Source of the DNA: Labrys sp. KNU-23
GTDB taxonomy: Bacteria; Pseudomonadota; Alphaproteobacteria; Rhizobiales; Labraceae
DNA length: 64,000 nt
Assembly (NCBI RefSeq): GCF_008330945.1
Contig: NZ_CP043489.1
Coordinates: forward strand, 1,550,001-1,614,000
Direction of reading: 5' to 3'
Under the pieces are notes generated by a model that was given only the letters and a program-made list of their open reading frames with translations, had not been told where the DNA came from and did not search any database. The position numbers and the translations under genes are program-made. Each line of letters begins with the position of its first letter. Position 1 is the stretch's first letter. Positions 1-7,940 of this stretch are shown here, one piece after another.

Positions 1-845
1 AAGGCTTCGCCGAAGACGAAATAGGCGATGATGGCCGACAGCACCGGATGCGAGAGCAGGATGATCGCCACCACGCCGGCGGGCAGCCGGCCGATGCCGA
101 CCGCGCTCAGCCCCTGGCCGAGCACCTGGCAGATCAGGCCGAGGCCGATCACCACCGCCCAGCCCTGCGGCGACTGCGGCAGGAAGGTGCCGCCCTCGAC
201 CAGCACGATGGCGATGAGGCCGATGGACGCGACCACCGTGGAAACCAGCGAGGCATCGGCGGCCAGGCGGGTGTTGCGCGCCACCCTGAGGGCGACGAGG
301 TAGAAGGCATAGGCGAGCGCCGCGCCGAGGGCCAACAGATCGCCCCTGCCCATGGTGAGGCCGGTGCGATGGGCGCCGCTGGTGACGGCGACGCCGACCA
401 GGGCGATGGCCAGAGCCCCCAGCACCGCCGGGCGGATGCGGTCGCGCAGCAGCACGAAACCGGCGACCACCGAGGCCACCGGCGCCAGGTTCGAGATGAA
501 GCTGGCATTGGCCACCGAGGTCAGCGGCAAGGCGGCATGGTAGAAGGCAAGATCGGCGGCAAAGGCCACGCCGGCGAGGCTGGCCGCCAGCAGGCCCGGC
601 CGGGTCAGCAAGGATGCCATGCTGCCGCGCCCGGCCCGCCGCCTCTCGGCCTCGGCCCAGACGAACAGCACCGGCAGCGAGAATACCAGCCGCCAGAAGG
701 CGGCGGCGGCCGGCGCGACATCGGCGAAGCGGATCAGGATGGGCGACCAGGCGATCGCCAGGACGGACGCGATCATGGCGCCCAGGCCGACGGAATCGAG
801 GGCGGGCAGGCTGGCCGGACGCGGGGTGGAAACGATGTCGCTCAT
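1..845 (-). CDS. EamA/DMT-family transporter, C-terminus beyond the window
   Basis: Inner-membrane carrier of the drug/metabolite transporter superfamily; such proteins usually export small metabolites, and the substrate here is unknown. The frame begins at an ATG (MSDIVSTPRP) and stays open to base 1, so about 281 residues are visible and the end is missing. The translation is a chain of hydrophobic helices arranged as two EamA halves, with short arginine-rich loops (VLLRDRIRPA) and a late segment VGIGRLPAGVVAIILLSHPV typical of the second half. It is divergent from the LysR gene at 1054 with 208 bp between them, a layout in which the regulator often controls the transporter (inference). Family assignment is firm; function is generic. 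Confidence 0.85.
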   Translation of the reverse strand, partial: MSDIVSTPRPASLPALDSVGLGAMIASVLAIAWSPILIRFADVAPAAAAFWRLVFSLPVLFVWAEAERRRAGRGSMASLLTRPGLLAASLAGVAFAADLAFYHAALPLTSVANASFISNLAPVASVVAGFVLLRDRIRPAVLGALAIALVGVAVTSGAHRTGLTMGRGDLLALGAALAYAFYLVALRVARNTRLAADASLVSTVVASIGLIAIVLVEGGTFLPQSPQGWAVVIGLGLICQVLGQGLSAVGIGRLPAGVVAIILLSHPVLSAIIAYFVFGEA

Positions 846-911
846 GACAGGCTCGGGAGCTGGTACTCGTACTGGGACTCGTCGACGGATAAACGGATCG
901 AATTGGCTCGA

Positions 912-939
912 CCTTTGTCATTGCCGGGCATGACAAAGG
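912..939. repeat. Short palindrome, compact form of a dispersed TTGTCAT/ATGACAA repeat
   Basis: Ten-base arms CCTTTGTCAT and ATGACAAAGG pair perfectly around an 8-base centre TGCCGGGC. The same outer arms and the same right-flank bases (GTTTCAAT) recur at the larger element near 14215, and a related palindrome lies at 6882. It sits in the divergent promoter region of the transporter and LysR genes, so an operator role is possible, but the recurrence elsewhere favours a dispersed repeat. Confidence 0.6.
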
Positions 940-1053
940 CGGTGTTTCAATTGTTTCCGGATCGCCACTTGCTGCCAGGATAAGCCGCGCTTCACATAAG
1001 CGAAAACGAATGTATCTTATGGCAGGATTTCATTTCCTTATGGATCTATCCCG

Positions 1054-1920
1054 ATGCGGCATTTCGATACGGACAGCCTGGAAACGCTGGTCACCATCAT
1101 CGACCGTGGCGGCTTCACCGCGGCGGGCGACGCCCTCGGCAAGACGCAGGCGGCCGTCAGCGTCATCGTCTCGCGCATGGAAGCGCGCATCGGCAAGCGC
1201 CTGCTGGAGCGCTCGCGCAAGGGCGTCACGCCGACCTTCGCCGGCGAGATCCTGATCGGCTATGCCCGCCGCATCCTCAGCCTGGAGGACGAGGCGCTCG
1301 CCGCCATCGGCGGCGACGAGGCGGCCGGCCGGGTGCGCCTGGCCGTGCCCGACGACTTCGTCGACATGATGGTGTCGCCGCTGATCGGCGCCTTCTCACG
1401 CCGCTTCCCGCGCGTGCAGCTGGAGATGCGCTGCGACCTCTCCTTCCGCCTCGAGCCCATGCTGGAGCGCGGCGAGGTGGATCTGGCCATCATCACCCAG
1501 GATCCCGCCCGCCCGCTCGGCGAAGTGCTGCGCCGCGAGCCGCGCGCCTGGTGCGCGGCGCGCGACCACCGGCCCGAACTGATCGATCCCCTGCCGCTCG
1601 CGATGTTTCCCGAAGGCTGCCGCTGCCGGCCCGATGCGCTCGCTGCCCTCGACGCCATGGGCAAGCCCTGGCGCATCGCCTATACCTCCAGCCACATGCC
1701 CGGCATCCATTCGGCCGTGAATGCCGGCATGGCGATCACCATTCTCGGCATTTCCTCCATTCCCAAGGAATGGCGGCGCCTGGGCGAGGAGGAAGGCTTT
1801 CCGGAGCTGCCGCATCTCGACATCGCCCTGGTCGTGCCCGCCAATGCCAGCGTCGCCACCAAGCGCTTCGCCACCTTCCTGCGCGAAACCGTGCTGCAGC
1901 AGGAGGCCCTGGCGGCCTAG
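1054..1920 (+). CDS. LysR-family transcriptional regulator
   Basis: DNA-binding regulator of 288 residues. The first 60 residues form the winged helix-turn-helix (LETLVTIIDRGGFTAAGDAL, then KTQAAVSVIVSRMEARIGK), followed by a periplasmic-binding-like effector domain starting about residue 90 (GRVRLAVPDDFVDMMVSPLI). Length is near the family norm of about 300. The ATG at 1054 places the HTH at the expected distance from the N-terminus. It faces away from the DMT transporter gene, suggesting control of that gene in response to an unknown ligand (inference). The effector domain retains LysR features such as the late AVNAGMAITILG segment. Target and ligand cannot be deduced. Confidence 0.9.
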   Translation: MRHFDTDSLETLVTIIDRGGFTAAGDALGKTQAAVSVIVSRMEARIGKRLLERSRKGVTPTFAGEILIGYARRILSLEDEALAAIGGDEAAGRVRLAVPDDFVDMMVSPLIGAFSRRFPRVQLEMRCDLSFRLEPMLERGEVDLAIITQDPARPLGEVLRREPRAWCAARDHRPELIDPLPLAMFPEGCRCRPDALAALDAMGKPWRIAYTSSHMPGIHSAVNAGMAITILGISSIPKEWRRLGEEEGFPELPHLDIALVVPANASVATKRFATFLRETVLQQEALAA

Positions 1921-2071
1921 CGCTACAATGGCGTTTACCCGAAGGAAAATGAGCGGCACGGAGTGCCGACCTCCGGTCGACATCCTTGCCGAAGAGTACT
2001 GGGTATCCGAAAATGTCGATCTGGAGATCGACACTCCAAAGCCCGCTCAAATGGAAACCGCAACCGTTGTG

Positions 2072-2671
2072 CTAGAGCAACGCGCCTTTGATCGCCTCGG
2101 CACGTACCGAGAGCAGGAAGGCAGCGCTATCGGCCAGCGCCTCGCTCTTGCGGTCGATCAGGTTGACGCGCGCAGCGCGCCGCTCGGCCGCTGCCGCCAG
2201 CCCGGCCCGGCAGGCCGCCTGCGACCAGCCATCATCGCCGCCCCCGACGACGAACAGCATGCTACCGGTCGGCGCCAGCACCGGCAGCGCCGCTTCCAGG
2301 GCCTCGATGCCATGGCCGAGATTGAGGGCCAGTTCCGCCTGCCAAGCCTCGCGCTCCCGGCTCTTCTGTTCCGGCCCCTGCCCCGCCGCCATGGTCGCGT
2401 TGCAGACCAGGCCGTCCAGGCGCCCGAAGATCTCGATCACGGCAGCGATGAAGGCAGCTGCCTCGCCGGCCACGGAGAGGTCGCAGGCATAGGCCAGGCA
2501 GCGCCCGCCATGGCCTTCGATCACGGCATGGGCTTCGGCCAGTTCCTGGGCCGAACGCGCCGCGATCGCCACCGCCGCGCCTTCCGCCGCCAGACGCTCG
2601 GCAATTGCCCGCCCGACACCGCGCGAGGCCCCCGTCAGGGCGATGACCTTGCCGGCAAATTCCAGATCCAT
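2072..2671 (-). CDS. SDR-fold protein with a degenerate active site
   Basis: Short-chain dehydrogenase/reductase-like protein of about 199 residues from ATG 2671, preceded by a GGGGG purine run; an upstream in-frame start at 2686 would add five residues. The nucleotide-binding signature TGASRGVGRAIAERLAAEG is intact near the N-terminus, and an NAT (for NAG) motif and the central ELALNLGHGIEAL helix are in place. The catalytic Ser and the Tyr-x-x-x-Lys pair are not: the helix that normally reads YxxSKaal reads QAACRAGL. The protein is also shorter than the usual 245-260 residues. It may bind a nucleotide without reducing or oxidising a substrate. It is followed at 2764 by a same-strand UbiH-type gene, which lies 92 bp upstream in transcription. 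Confidence 0.8.
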   Translation of the reverse strand: MDLEFAGKVIALTGASRGVGRAIAERLAAEGAAVAIAARSAQELAEAHAVIEGHGGRCLAYACDLSVAGEAAAFIAAVIEIFGRLDGLVCNATMAAGQGPEQKSREREAWQAELALNLGHGIEALEAALPVLAPTGSMLFVVGGGDDGWSQAACRAGLAAAAERRAARVNLIDRKSEALADSAAFLLSVRAEAIKGALL

Positions 2672-2763
2672 GCGGCCCCCATTCACAACCGAGCAGCGAC
2701 AGTGTCAGATCGGCGGATAAGGAGCAACGGGGAGAACGAAGGCTCCGGGTGCACGGGCATCCC

Positions 2764-3978
2764 TCAGCGCATCAGGCGCGGCACCGTGCCGGTCAGGCCG
2801 GTGGCCTCGCGGATGAACAGCTTCTTGGCCGCCGGAAAGCGCTCAACCAGGCCGAGGCCGACATCGCGCATCAGGCGGATGGCGTCGTGGTCGTTGGAGA
2901 ACAGGCGGTTCAAGCCATCGGTGGCGATGCCCATCGACACCGTGTCGAAGCGACGCCAGCGCTGATAGCGCTCCAGCACATCCAGGCTGCCGATATCCAG
3001 CCCGAGAGCCGCCGCATCCACCACGCATTCGGCCAGGGCGGCCGCATCGCGGATCCCCATGTTGAGGCCCTGTCCGGCGATCGGGTGGATGATATGAGCG
3101 GCATCGCCGACCAGGGCCAGCCGGTCGCTCACGAAATTGCGGGCGATGCGCATCGAGAGCGGGAAAGCGGCACGGGGGCCGATCACCTTGAGCTCGCCGA
3201 GCTTGAGGCCGAAGCGGCGCTCCAGTTCGGCATGGAAGCCGGCATCGTCGAGGCCGAGGATGCGGGTCGCTTCGTCCGACTTCTCGGTCCAGACCAGCGA
3301 AGAACGCCGGCCGGTCAGCGGCAGGATGGCGAAGGGGCCGGCGGGGAGGAAATGCTCTTCCGCCCGCCCTTCATGGTCGAGTTCGTGCTCGACGGTGGTG
3401 ACGATGCCGGACTGGCCGTAGTCCCAGCCATGCATGGCGATGCCGGCCTGCTCGCGCAGGCGCGAGCGCCCGCCATCGGCCGCCGCCAGCAATTGCGTGG
3501 CGATGTCGTCGCCCGAGGGCAGTTCGGCGGTGATGCCGTCCTCCGTGAGCTTGTAGCGGCTGATGGAAGCCCCCTGCCCGCGCAACTCGATGCCAAGCGC
3601 CTCGGCCCGCGCCACCAGGGCGTCGAGCAGCAGCCGGTTCTCCACCATATGGCCGAAAGGCTCGCCCGGCTCGACATCGCCGGCAAAGCTGAGGAAGGTC
3701 GGCCGGATCGGATCGTCGAGCTTGGAATCGGTGATGACCATGTCCAGGATCGGCTGGGCCTGCCCGGCCACCGCTTCCCAGACGCCGAGCTTTTCCAGGA
3801 AGCGCCGCGCGCCGGTGGCGATGGAGGAGGAACGCGGATCGCGCGACGGCCCCTTGCCCAGCATGGGATCGACGACCACGATCGAAAAACCCGCACCGAG
3901 CTCGGTCTTCAGCGCCAAGGCGAGACCGAGGCCGGCGAAGCCGGCACCGGCAATGACAAGATCGGCTTTGCTGGCCAT
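2764..3978 (-). CDS. UbiH/UbiF-family FAD-dependent hydroxylase
   Basis: Flavoprotein monooxygenase of 404 residues in the ubiquinone-biosynthesis hydroxylase family, which hydroxylates polyprenyl aromatic ring intermediates with NAD(P)H and O2 at the inner membrane. The N-terminal Rossmann motif VIAGAGFAGLGLALAL starts about residue 8, and the second FAD motif with the family-specific loop (ALVGDAAHIIHPIAGQGLNM) lies about residue 280-300. ATG 3978 (MASKADLVIAG) is preferred because the upstream in-frame extension is arginine-rich and falls in an intergenic repeat. Which ring position it hydroxylates cannot be assigned; UbiH, UbiF and UbiL share these motifs. It may be cotranscribed with the SDR-like gene downstream. 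Confidence 0.88.
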   Translation of the reverse strand: MASKADLVIAGAGFAGLGLALALKTELGAGFSIVVVDPMLGKGPSRDPRSSSIATGARRFLEKLGVWEAVAGQAQPILDMVITDSKLDDPIRPTFLSFAGDVEPGEPFGHMVENRLLLDALVARAEALGIELRGQGASISRYKLTEDGITAELPSGDDIATQLLAAADGGRSRLREQAGIAMHGWDYGQSGIVTTVEHELDHEGRAEEHFLPAGPFAILPLTGRRSSLVWTEKSDEATRILGLDDAGFHAELERRFGLKLGELKVIGPRAAFPLSMRIARNFVSDRLALVGDAAHIIHPIAGQGLNMGIRDAAALAECVVDAAALGLDIGSLDVLERYQRWRRFDTVSMGIATDGLNRLFSNDHDAIRLMRDVGLGLVERFPAAKKLFIREATGLTGTVPRLMR

Positions 3979-4002
3979 GTCCGAACCCCACGCTTGACTT
4001 TC

Positions 4003-4104
4003 CAAAGCGTTTTGCGATTTGACGGAATCACCTCGAATCGCAAAGACGCGTCCAACCAAAGAGCTAGAGTAAGGGCGTTTCTACCAAAACGCGCTTTGCT
4101 CTAG
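4003..4104. repeat. Intergenic palindromic repeat between ubiH-like and tesB genes
   Basis: A 100-bp element made of nested inverted repeats: GCGATT (4014-4019) with AATCGC further right, and GCTAGAG with GCTCTAG near 4099-4104, around a repeated AAAACGCG word. The string CTAGAGCAA recurs upstream of 2072 and at about 35182. It resembles intergenic repeats widespread in Hyphomicrobiales; that comparison is from memory. It lies in the divergent promoter region of the two flanking genes. Confidence 0.5.
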
Positions 4105-4142
4105 GAAGGATCGCTGCTCTGCCTTCCATCAAGGAAAGCTTC

Positions 4143-5015
4143 ATGTCCGATCCCTTTGCGAATCTCCTCTCGATACTCGATCTCGAACAGCTCGAACACA
4201 ATCTTTACCGCGGCACGAGCCCGCAGGGCGGCTGGCAGCGCGTTTTCGGCGGCCTGGTGATCAGCCAGGCCCTGGTGGCGGCCACCCGTACCGTCGAGCC
4301 CGACCGCCATGTCCATTCCCTGCACGGTTATTTCCTGCGGCCGGGCGATCCGAGCGTGCCGATCATCTACCAGGTCGACCGGCTGCGTGACGGCAAGAGC
4401 TTCACCACCCGCCGCGCCATCGCCATCCAGCATGGCCAGCCGATCTTCTCGCTTTCCTGTTCCTACCATCGCCCCGAAGAGGGCTGGCACCACCAGGCCA
4501 CCATGCCCGACGTGCCCACCCCCGATCAATTGCCAAGCATCGCCGAGCTCAAGGACCAGTTCCTCGGCCACCTGCCCAAGATGGTCCGCGACTATTGGGA
4601 GCGCGAACGTCCGATCGAGCTCAGGCCCGTCGACATGAAGCGCTACATCGCCCGGACGCCCCGGGAACCCCGGCAATATATCTGGATCCGCGCCGCCCGT
4701 CAGCTGCCCGACGACAGGGCCCTGCACGAGGCCGTGCTGGCCTACACCACCGACATGACCCTGCTCGACACCACGCTCGTCGCCCACGGCAAGAGCGTGT
4801 TCGATCCCGACGTGCAGCCGGCCTCGATCGACCACGCCATGTGGTTCCATGCTCCGTTCAAGATGGACGAGTGGTTGCTTTACGCCCAGGAGAGCCCGTT
4901 CACCGGCGGCGCCCGTGGCTTTGCCCGCGGCGAGATCTGGCAGGAGGGCAGGCTGATCGCCTCGGTGGCCCAGGAAGGCCTGATCCGCAAGCGCTGGGAC
5001 AAGCCGCCGGGCTGA
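4143..5015 (+). CDS. tesB: Acyl-CoA thioesterase II
   Basis: Cytoplasmic enzyme of 290 residues that hydrolyses medium and long acyl-CoA thioesters to free acid and CoA. It is a tandem hot-dog protein of the usual TesB length. The N-terminal half shows YRGTSPQGGWQRVFGGLVIS and HGYFLRPGDPSVPIIYQVDR, and the second half shows the conserved LDTTLVAHGKSVFDP strand followed by IDHAMWFHAPFKMDEWLLY, all characteristic of TesB. The ATG lies after an AAGGAAAG purine run at about 4130. It stands alone, divergent from the UbiH-type gene. Confidence 0.93.
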   Translation: MSDPFANLLSILDLEQLEHNLYRGTSPQGGWQRVFGGLVISQALVAATRTVEPDRHVHSLHGYFLRPGDPSVPIIYQVDRLRDGKSFTTRRAIAIQHGQPIFSLSCSYHRPEEGWHHQATMPDVPTPDQLPSIAELKDQFLGHLPKMVRDYWERERPIELRPVDMKRYIARTPREPRQYIWIRAARQLPDDRALHEAVLAYTTDMTLLDTTLVAHGKSVFDPDVQPASIDHAMWFHAPFKMDEWLLYAQESPFTGGARGFARGEIWQEGRLIASVAQEGLIRKRWDKPPG

Positions 5016-5049
5016 GATGTCGCGCCGGCAAGTGCTCGGACGCCCGCCG

Positions 5050-5382
5050 CTATTTCGCCGTGAAGAAGGTCAGGAGCACCTTGCCCTTCTCGCCGATCAG
5101 GCAGACGAAGCGGTCGGGACGGCCCGCCTCCTTGCCCCGCTTGATATAGGCCTCCCCGAGGACGACGGCCTTGACCGGCACATCGCCGACCTTGGTATCC
5201 GCCGCCGAGACGGCGATGCTCTCCTGGTCGATGACGAGATCGGCGATGTCAGGCGACTTCTGTTGAAGGGCAAGCAGGCCGCTTGCCTTGCAGGCTGCCA
5301 CTTCGGGAGCCTCGGCCGCCCGGGCGTCGAGCGCCAGCATCATCCCGCCCGCGGCCAGAAGTGAACGCAAAATCATCGCCAT
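5050..5382 (-). CDS. Small exported protein of unknown function
   Basis: About 110 residues from ATG 5382. The start MAMILRSLLAAGGMMLALDA followed by RAAEAPEV is a typical Sec signal peptide, so the mature protein should be periplasmic. The mature part has one early Cys (VAACKASGLL) and a late one (RFVCLIGEKG), which could form a disulfide, and no motif I recognise. The longer frame from 5412 would put ten residues ahead of the signal peptide and is less likely. It converges on tesB with 34 bp between the stops. Confidence 0.7.
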   Translation of the reverse strand: MAMILRSLLAAGGMMLALDARAAEAPEVAACKASGLLALQQKSPDIADLVIDQESIAVSAADTKVGDVPVKAVVLGEAYIKRGKEAGRPDRFVCLIGEKGKVLLTFFTAK

Positions 5383-5454
5383 ATGGCCAGTTCCCCACTC
5401 TTGCTCCAGCAAAATTGCCCTGATTAACGCAAGGTGAGGTCGTTTGTTCCGCGA

Positions 5455-5784
5455 CTACCGGCCCATCGCGGCGAGAATGGATCGTTCCAGTGCGGTACCC
5501 TCGCCTTCCACCAGCACCATCTTGATCCGGCTGGTCGCCCCCTGCCTGATCGATACACGGCTCGCGGATACGCCCAGGGCCTTGGCAACCAGCTTGACCA
5601 AGGCCTGGTTGGCTTCGCCATCGGCGGGCACGGCACGCACCTTCGCCGTCAGCACGGCACGGCCATCCGACAGGGTCTCCACGCTGCCGAGCGCATCCCT
5701 GCCGCCGCGCGGCGTCAGGCGCATGGCGACGAGCAGCCCGTCCGGCGTGATTCGCCAGGGGACGGCGGGATCGGAGGCGCTCAA
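5455..5784 (-). CDS. DUF167 (YggU-like) family protein
   Basis: Small cytoplasmic protein of about 109 residues in the DUF167 family, whose role is unknown. The signature is clear: LTPRGGRDALG, then VLTAKVRAVPADGEANQALV and LVAKALGVSASRVSIRQGAT. The likely start is TTG at 5784, which overlaps the stop of the yggT-like gene in the arrangement TTGA, so the two are translationally coupled. YggT and DUF167 genes are commonly adjacent in proteobacteria, which supports both calls. The start codon is inferred: no ATG lies in frame close enough to give a normal-length protein without running back through yggT. Confidence 0.8.
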   Translation of the reverse strand: MSASDPAVPWRITPDGLLVAMRLTPRGGRDALGSVETLSDGRAVLTAKVRAVPADGEANQALVKLVAKALGVSASRVSIRQGATSRIKMVLVEGEGTALERSILAAMGR

Positions 5785-6071
5785 GGCACGTAGGGATAGA
5801 TGTAGTAGGCGATGATCCGCTCGATGAAGATGGCGATCAGGATCGCCACGAAAGGCGCGAAATCGATGCTGCCGAAATCCGGCAGGCGGCGTCGAATCGG
5901 TGCAAACACCGGTTCGGTCAGGCGATAGAGGGCATCGCCGATCGCCGCCACCGTCGGATTGCGCCGGCTGACGACGTTGAACGCCACCAGGTATGAAAAC
6001 ACCACGGAAGCCAGCACGATATAGATATAGAGCTGCAGCAGGATGAGGATGATGTCGAGGATTGCGCGCAT
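5781..6071 (-). CDS. YggT-family membrane protein
   Basis: Integral membrane protein of 96 residues with two hydrophobic segments ([20 protein letters not shown] near the start and [20 protein letters not shown] near the end) separated by a loop containing the family motif [18 protein letters not shown]. YggT proteins have been linked to osmotic tolerance and to cell-division and membrane-organisation genes, but no defined activity is assigned. The gene leads a two-gene unit with the DUF167 gene. Confidence 0.9.
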   Translation of the reverse strand: MRAILDIILILLQLYIYIVLASVVFSYLVAFNVVSRRNPTVAAIGDALYRLTEPVFAPIRRRLPDFGSIDFAPFVAILIAIFIERIIAYYIYPYVP

Positions 6072-6227
6072 CGGGTCTCCAAGCCTTCCGGGCCATTCAC
6101 ACCTGCCCCTGATCTAGCGACCGGGACGGTGCACCGCAAGTGCGGGAGGGCTGAGAAGAGGCGGACGAGACGCCCGCCCCTCCACCGCACCATTGCCTCT
6201 CACTGCGATCTCTGCGACACATTCGCC

Positions 6228-6863
6228 ATGAGCACGCATGATCACGATCACGACCATGACGACCATCATCATGGCGCGCCGCCCTCCCCCATGGCCGAGC
6301 GGGTAAAGAAGCTCGAAACCGTGCTGGTCGAGAAGGGTTATGTCGACCCGGCGGCCCTCGACGTCTTCATCGATACCTATGAGAACAAGGTCGGCCCGCG
6401 TAACGGCGCCCACGTCGTCGCCCATGCCTGGCGGGACGAGGAGTTCCGGGCCTGGCTGCTGGAGGACGCCACCGCGGCGATCGCTTCGCTCGGCTATTCG
6501 GGCCGCCAAGGCGAACATATGAAGGTGGTCGAGAACAAGCCGGGTCTCCATAACCTCATCGTCTGCACCTTGTGCTCGTGCTATCCCTGGTCCGTGCTCG
6601 GCCTGCCGCCTGTCTGGTACAAATCCGCGCCCTATCGCTCGCGCGCCGTGATCGATCCGCGCGGCGTGCTCGCCGAGTTCGGCGTCACCCTGCCGCCGGA
6701 CACCGAGATCCGGGTCTGGGACTCGACGGCGGAATTGCGCTACCTCGTGCTGCCCCAGCGGCCCGACGGCACCAAGGGCTGGAGCGAAATGGCGCTGGCG
6801 CAGCTCATCACCCGCGATTCGATGATCGGCACCGGCCTCGCCATCCAGCCGGGCGGGTTGTGA
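6228..6863 (+). CDS. Nitrile hydratase alpha subunit, cobalt type, with His-rich N-terminus
   Basis: Metal-binding catalytic subunit of 211 residues; the family hydrates nitriles to amides, and thiocyanate hydrolase gamma is a close relative. The metal-claw motif [10 protein letters not shown] is at residues 112-121 (Cys113, Cys116, Cys118); Thr after the first Cys marks the cobalt class. The following [18 protein letters not shown] is also typical. The first 15 residues alternate His and Asp ([12 protein letters not shown]), not usual for the family and possibly a metal store. No beta subunit or activator gene is adjacent or elsewhere in the window. ATG 6228 is chosen because an upstream frame to 6129 adds only Arg-rich sequence. 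Confidence 0.88.
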   Translation: MSTHDHDHDHDDHHHGAPPSPMAERVKKLETVLVEKGYVDPAALDVFIDTYENKVGPRNGAHVVAHAWRDEEFRAWLLEDATAAIASLGYSGRQGEHMKVVENKPGLHNLIVCTLCSCYPWSVLGLPPVWYKSAPYRSRAVIDPRGVLAEFGVTLPPDTEIRVWDSTAELRYLVLPQRPDGTKGWSEMALAQLITRDSMIGTGLAIQPGGL

Positions 6864-6881
6864 CTGCTGTCAACAAGCACC

Positions 6882-6945
6882 TTGTCATCCCCGGCCGAGC
6901 CACTCGCGAGCATAGCGAGAGAGGGCGGGGGAAGTGGATGACAAT
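6882..6945. repeat. Palindromic repeat with TTGTCATCC/GGATGACAA arms
   Basis: Nine-base perfect arms at 6882-6890 and 6937-6945 enclose an inner hairpin CTCGC/GCGAG (about 6903-6921) and a GC-rich stem. It lies in the 118-bp gap between the nitrile hydratase and PhnD-like genes and shares the TTGTCAT outer arm with elements at 912 and 14215. A GTG that would extend the next gene upstream falls inside it, arguing for the later start. Confidence 0.65.
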
Positions 6946-6981
6946 CCCCCGATTCGTTTGTTTTCGAGAGAGCCCGAAGCC

Positions 6982-7797
6982 ATGACCCGCTTCATCGCCA
7001 ATGCCCGCATGTATTCGGTCACGCCGGAGGTCGAGGATCACTGGAAGGCGCTGCTCGGCCATGTCCTGGCGAGCGCCGGCGTGGCCTTCGACTATGAGCC
7101 CTATCCCGCCCCGCAGCCCCTGGAAGTTCTGTGGGAGCGTGACGATCTCGGCTGCGTCTTCATGTGCGGCTACCCGATCGCCTTCCAGCTCTCCGAGGTG
7201 ATCCCGATCGCGGCGCCCATCCCGGCCGCCGAATGGGCTGGCGGCAAGCCGCTCTATCGCTCCGACCTGATCGTCAGGGCCGACAGCCCCTTCCGGCGCA
7301 TCGAGGATACGTTCGGCCATCGCATCGGCTGGACCGTCGAGCATTCTCATTCCGGTTTCAACGCGCTACGCCATCATTTGCTGCCCTATCGCTCACCCGA
7401 CCGGCCCGCACTCTACCGCGAGGTGATCGGCAATCTCGTCACCGCGCGCGGCATTCTCGACAAGGTGCTGGCCGGCGAGATCGATGTCGGCCCGCTCGAC
7501 GGCTATTGGCATGAACTCATCCGCGCCTATCGCCCGGACCTGACCGAAGGCATCCGCGTGATCGGCTCGACCGGCTTGGCGCCGATCCCCTCCTTCGTGG
7601 CGGCTCCCGGCCTGCCGGCAGAGACCATCGTGCGGCTCAAGGCCGCCTTCGCGGCCGCCCACCACCAGCCCTGGTTTCCGTCGCTCGGCGACGCGCTTCG
7701 GCTCACCGGCTTCGCGCCGGTGGAACAGGCCGATTTCGACAGGACATTGGCCTGGGACCGCGAAGCGCGTGAACAGGGCTACGACACCATCGCCTGA
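6982..7797 (+). CDS. PhnD/SsuA-like substrate-binding domain protein without signal peptide
   Basis: About 271 residues resembling the phosphate/phosphonate (PhnD-type) periplasmic-binding fold. Features are the opening RFIANARMYSVTPEVEDHW, the central DSPFRRIEDTFGHRIGWTVE with the ligand-loop-like EHSHSGFNALRHHLLPY, and the late GLAPIPSFVAAPGLPAETIV. No signal peptide, lipobox or Tat motif precedes the domain, so it probably stays in the cytoplasm, unlike a transport receptor. No ABC permease or ATPase is next to it. It follows the nitrile hydratase gene on the same strand after a repeat; a shared role is possible but unproven. ATG 6982 is chosen over a GTG at 6934 that lies in the repeat. 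Confidence 0.75.
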   Translation: MTRFIANARMYSVTPEVEDHWKALLGHVLASAGVAFDYEPYPAPQPLEVLWERDDLGCVFMCGYPIAFQLSEVIPIAAPIPAAEWAGGKPLYRSDLIVRADSPFRRIEDTFGHRIGWTVEHSHSGFNALRHHLLPYRSPDRPALYREVIGNLVTARGILDKVLAGEIDVGPLDGYWHELIRAYRPDLTEGIRVIGSTGLAPIPSFVAAPGLPAETIVRLKAAFAAAHHQPWFPSLGDALRLTGFAPVEQADFDRTLAWDREAREQGYDTIA

Positions 7798-7857
7798 CCC
7801 GTGGCGGTACCGGGAATGACAGAACCGGCCCCCTGAGGCCTGAGATACAAGCCCGCG

Positions 7858-7892
7858 CAAAGAAAAAGGGCGGAGAGACCCCTCATCCGCCC
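7858..7892 (-). terminator. Rho-independent terminator of the SleB-type gene
   Basis: On the minus strand a stem GGGCGGA/TCCGCCC (arms 7886-7892 and 7868-7874) with an 11-base loop is followed by TTTTTCTTT, 49 bases past the stop of the gene at 7941. A second hairpin, CTTCCC/GGGAAG at about 7902-7919, lies just before it. Confidence 0.8.
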
Positions 7893-7940
7893 TTCGGGAG
7901 CCTTCCCTGCACGGGAAGGGCCGACATGTCTCGATGTGCC

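Noticed and set aside
48..983. 311-codon frame on the + strand across the transporter gene
   Set aside because: Gly/Arg/His/Gln-rich low-complexity translation; the minus-strand frame gives a clear DMT transporter.
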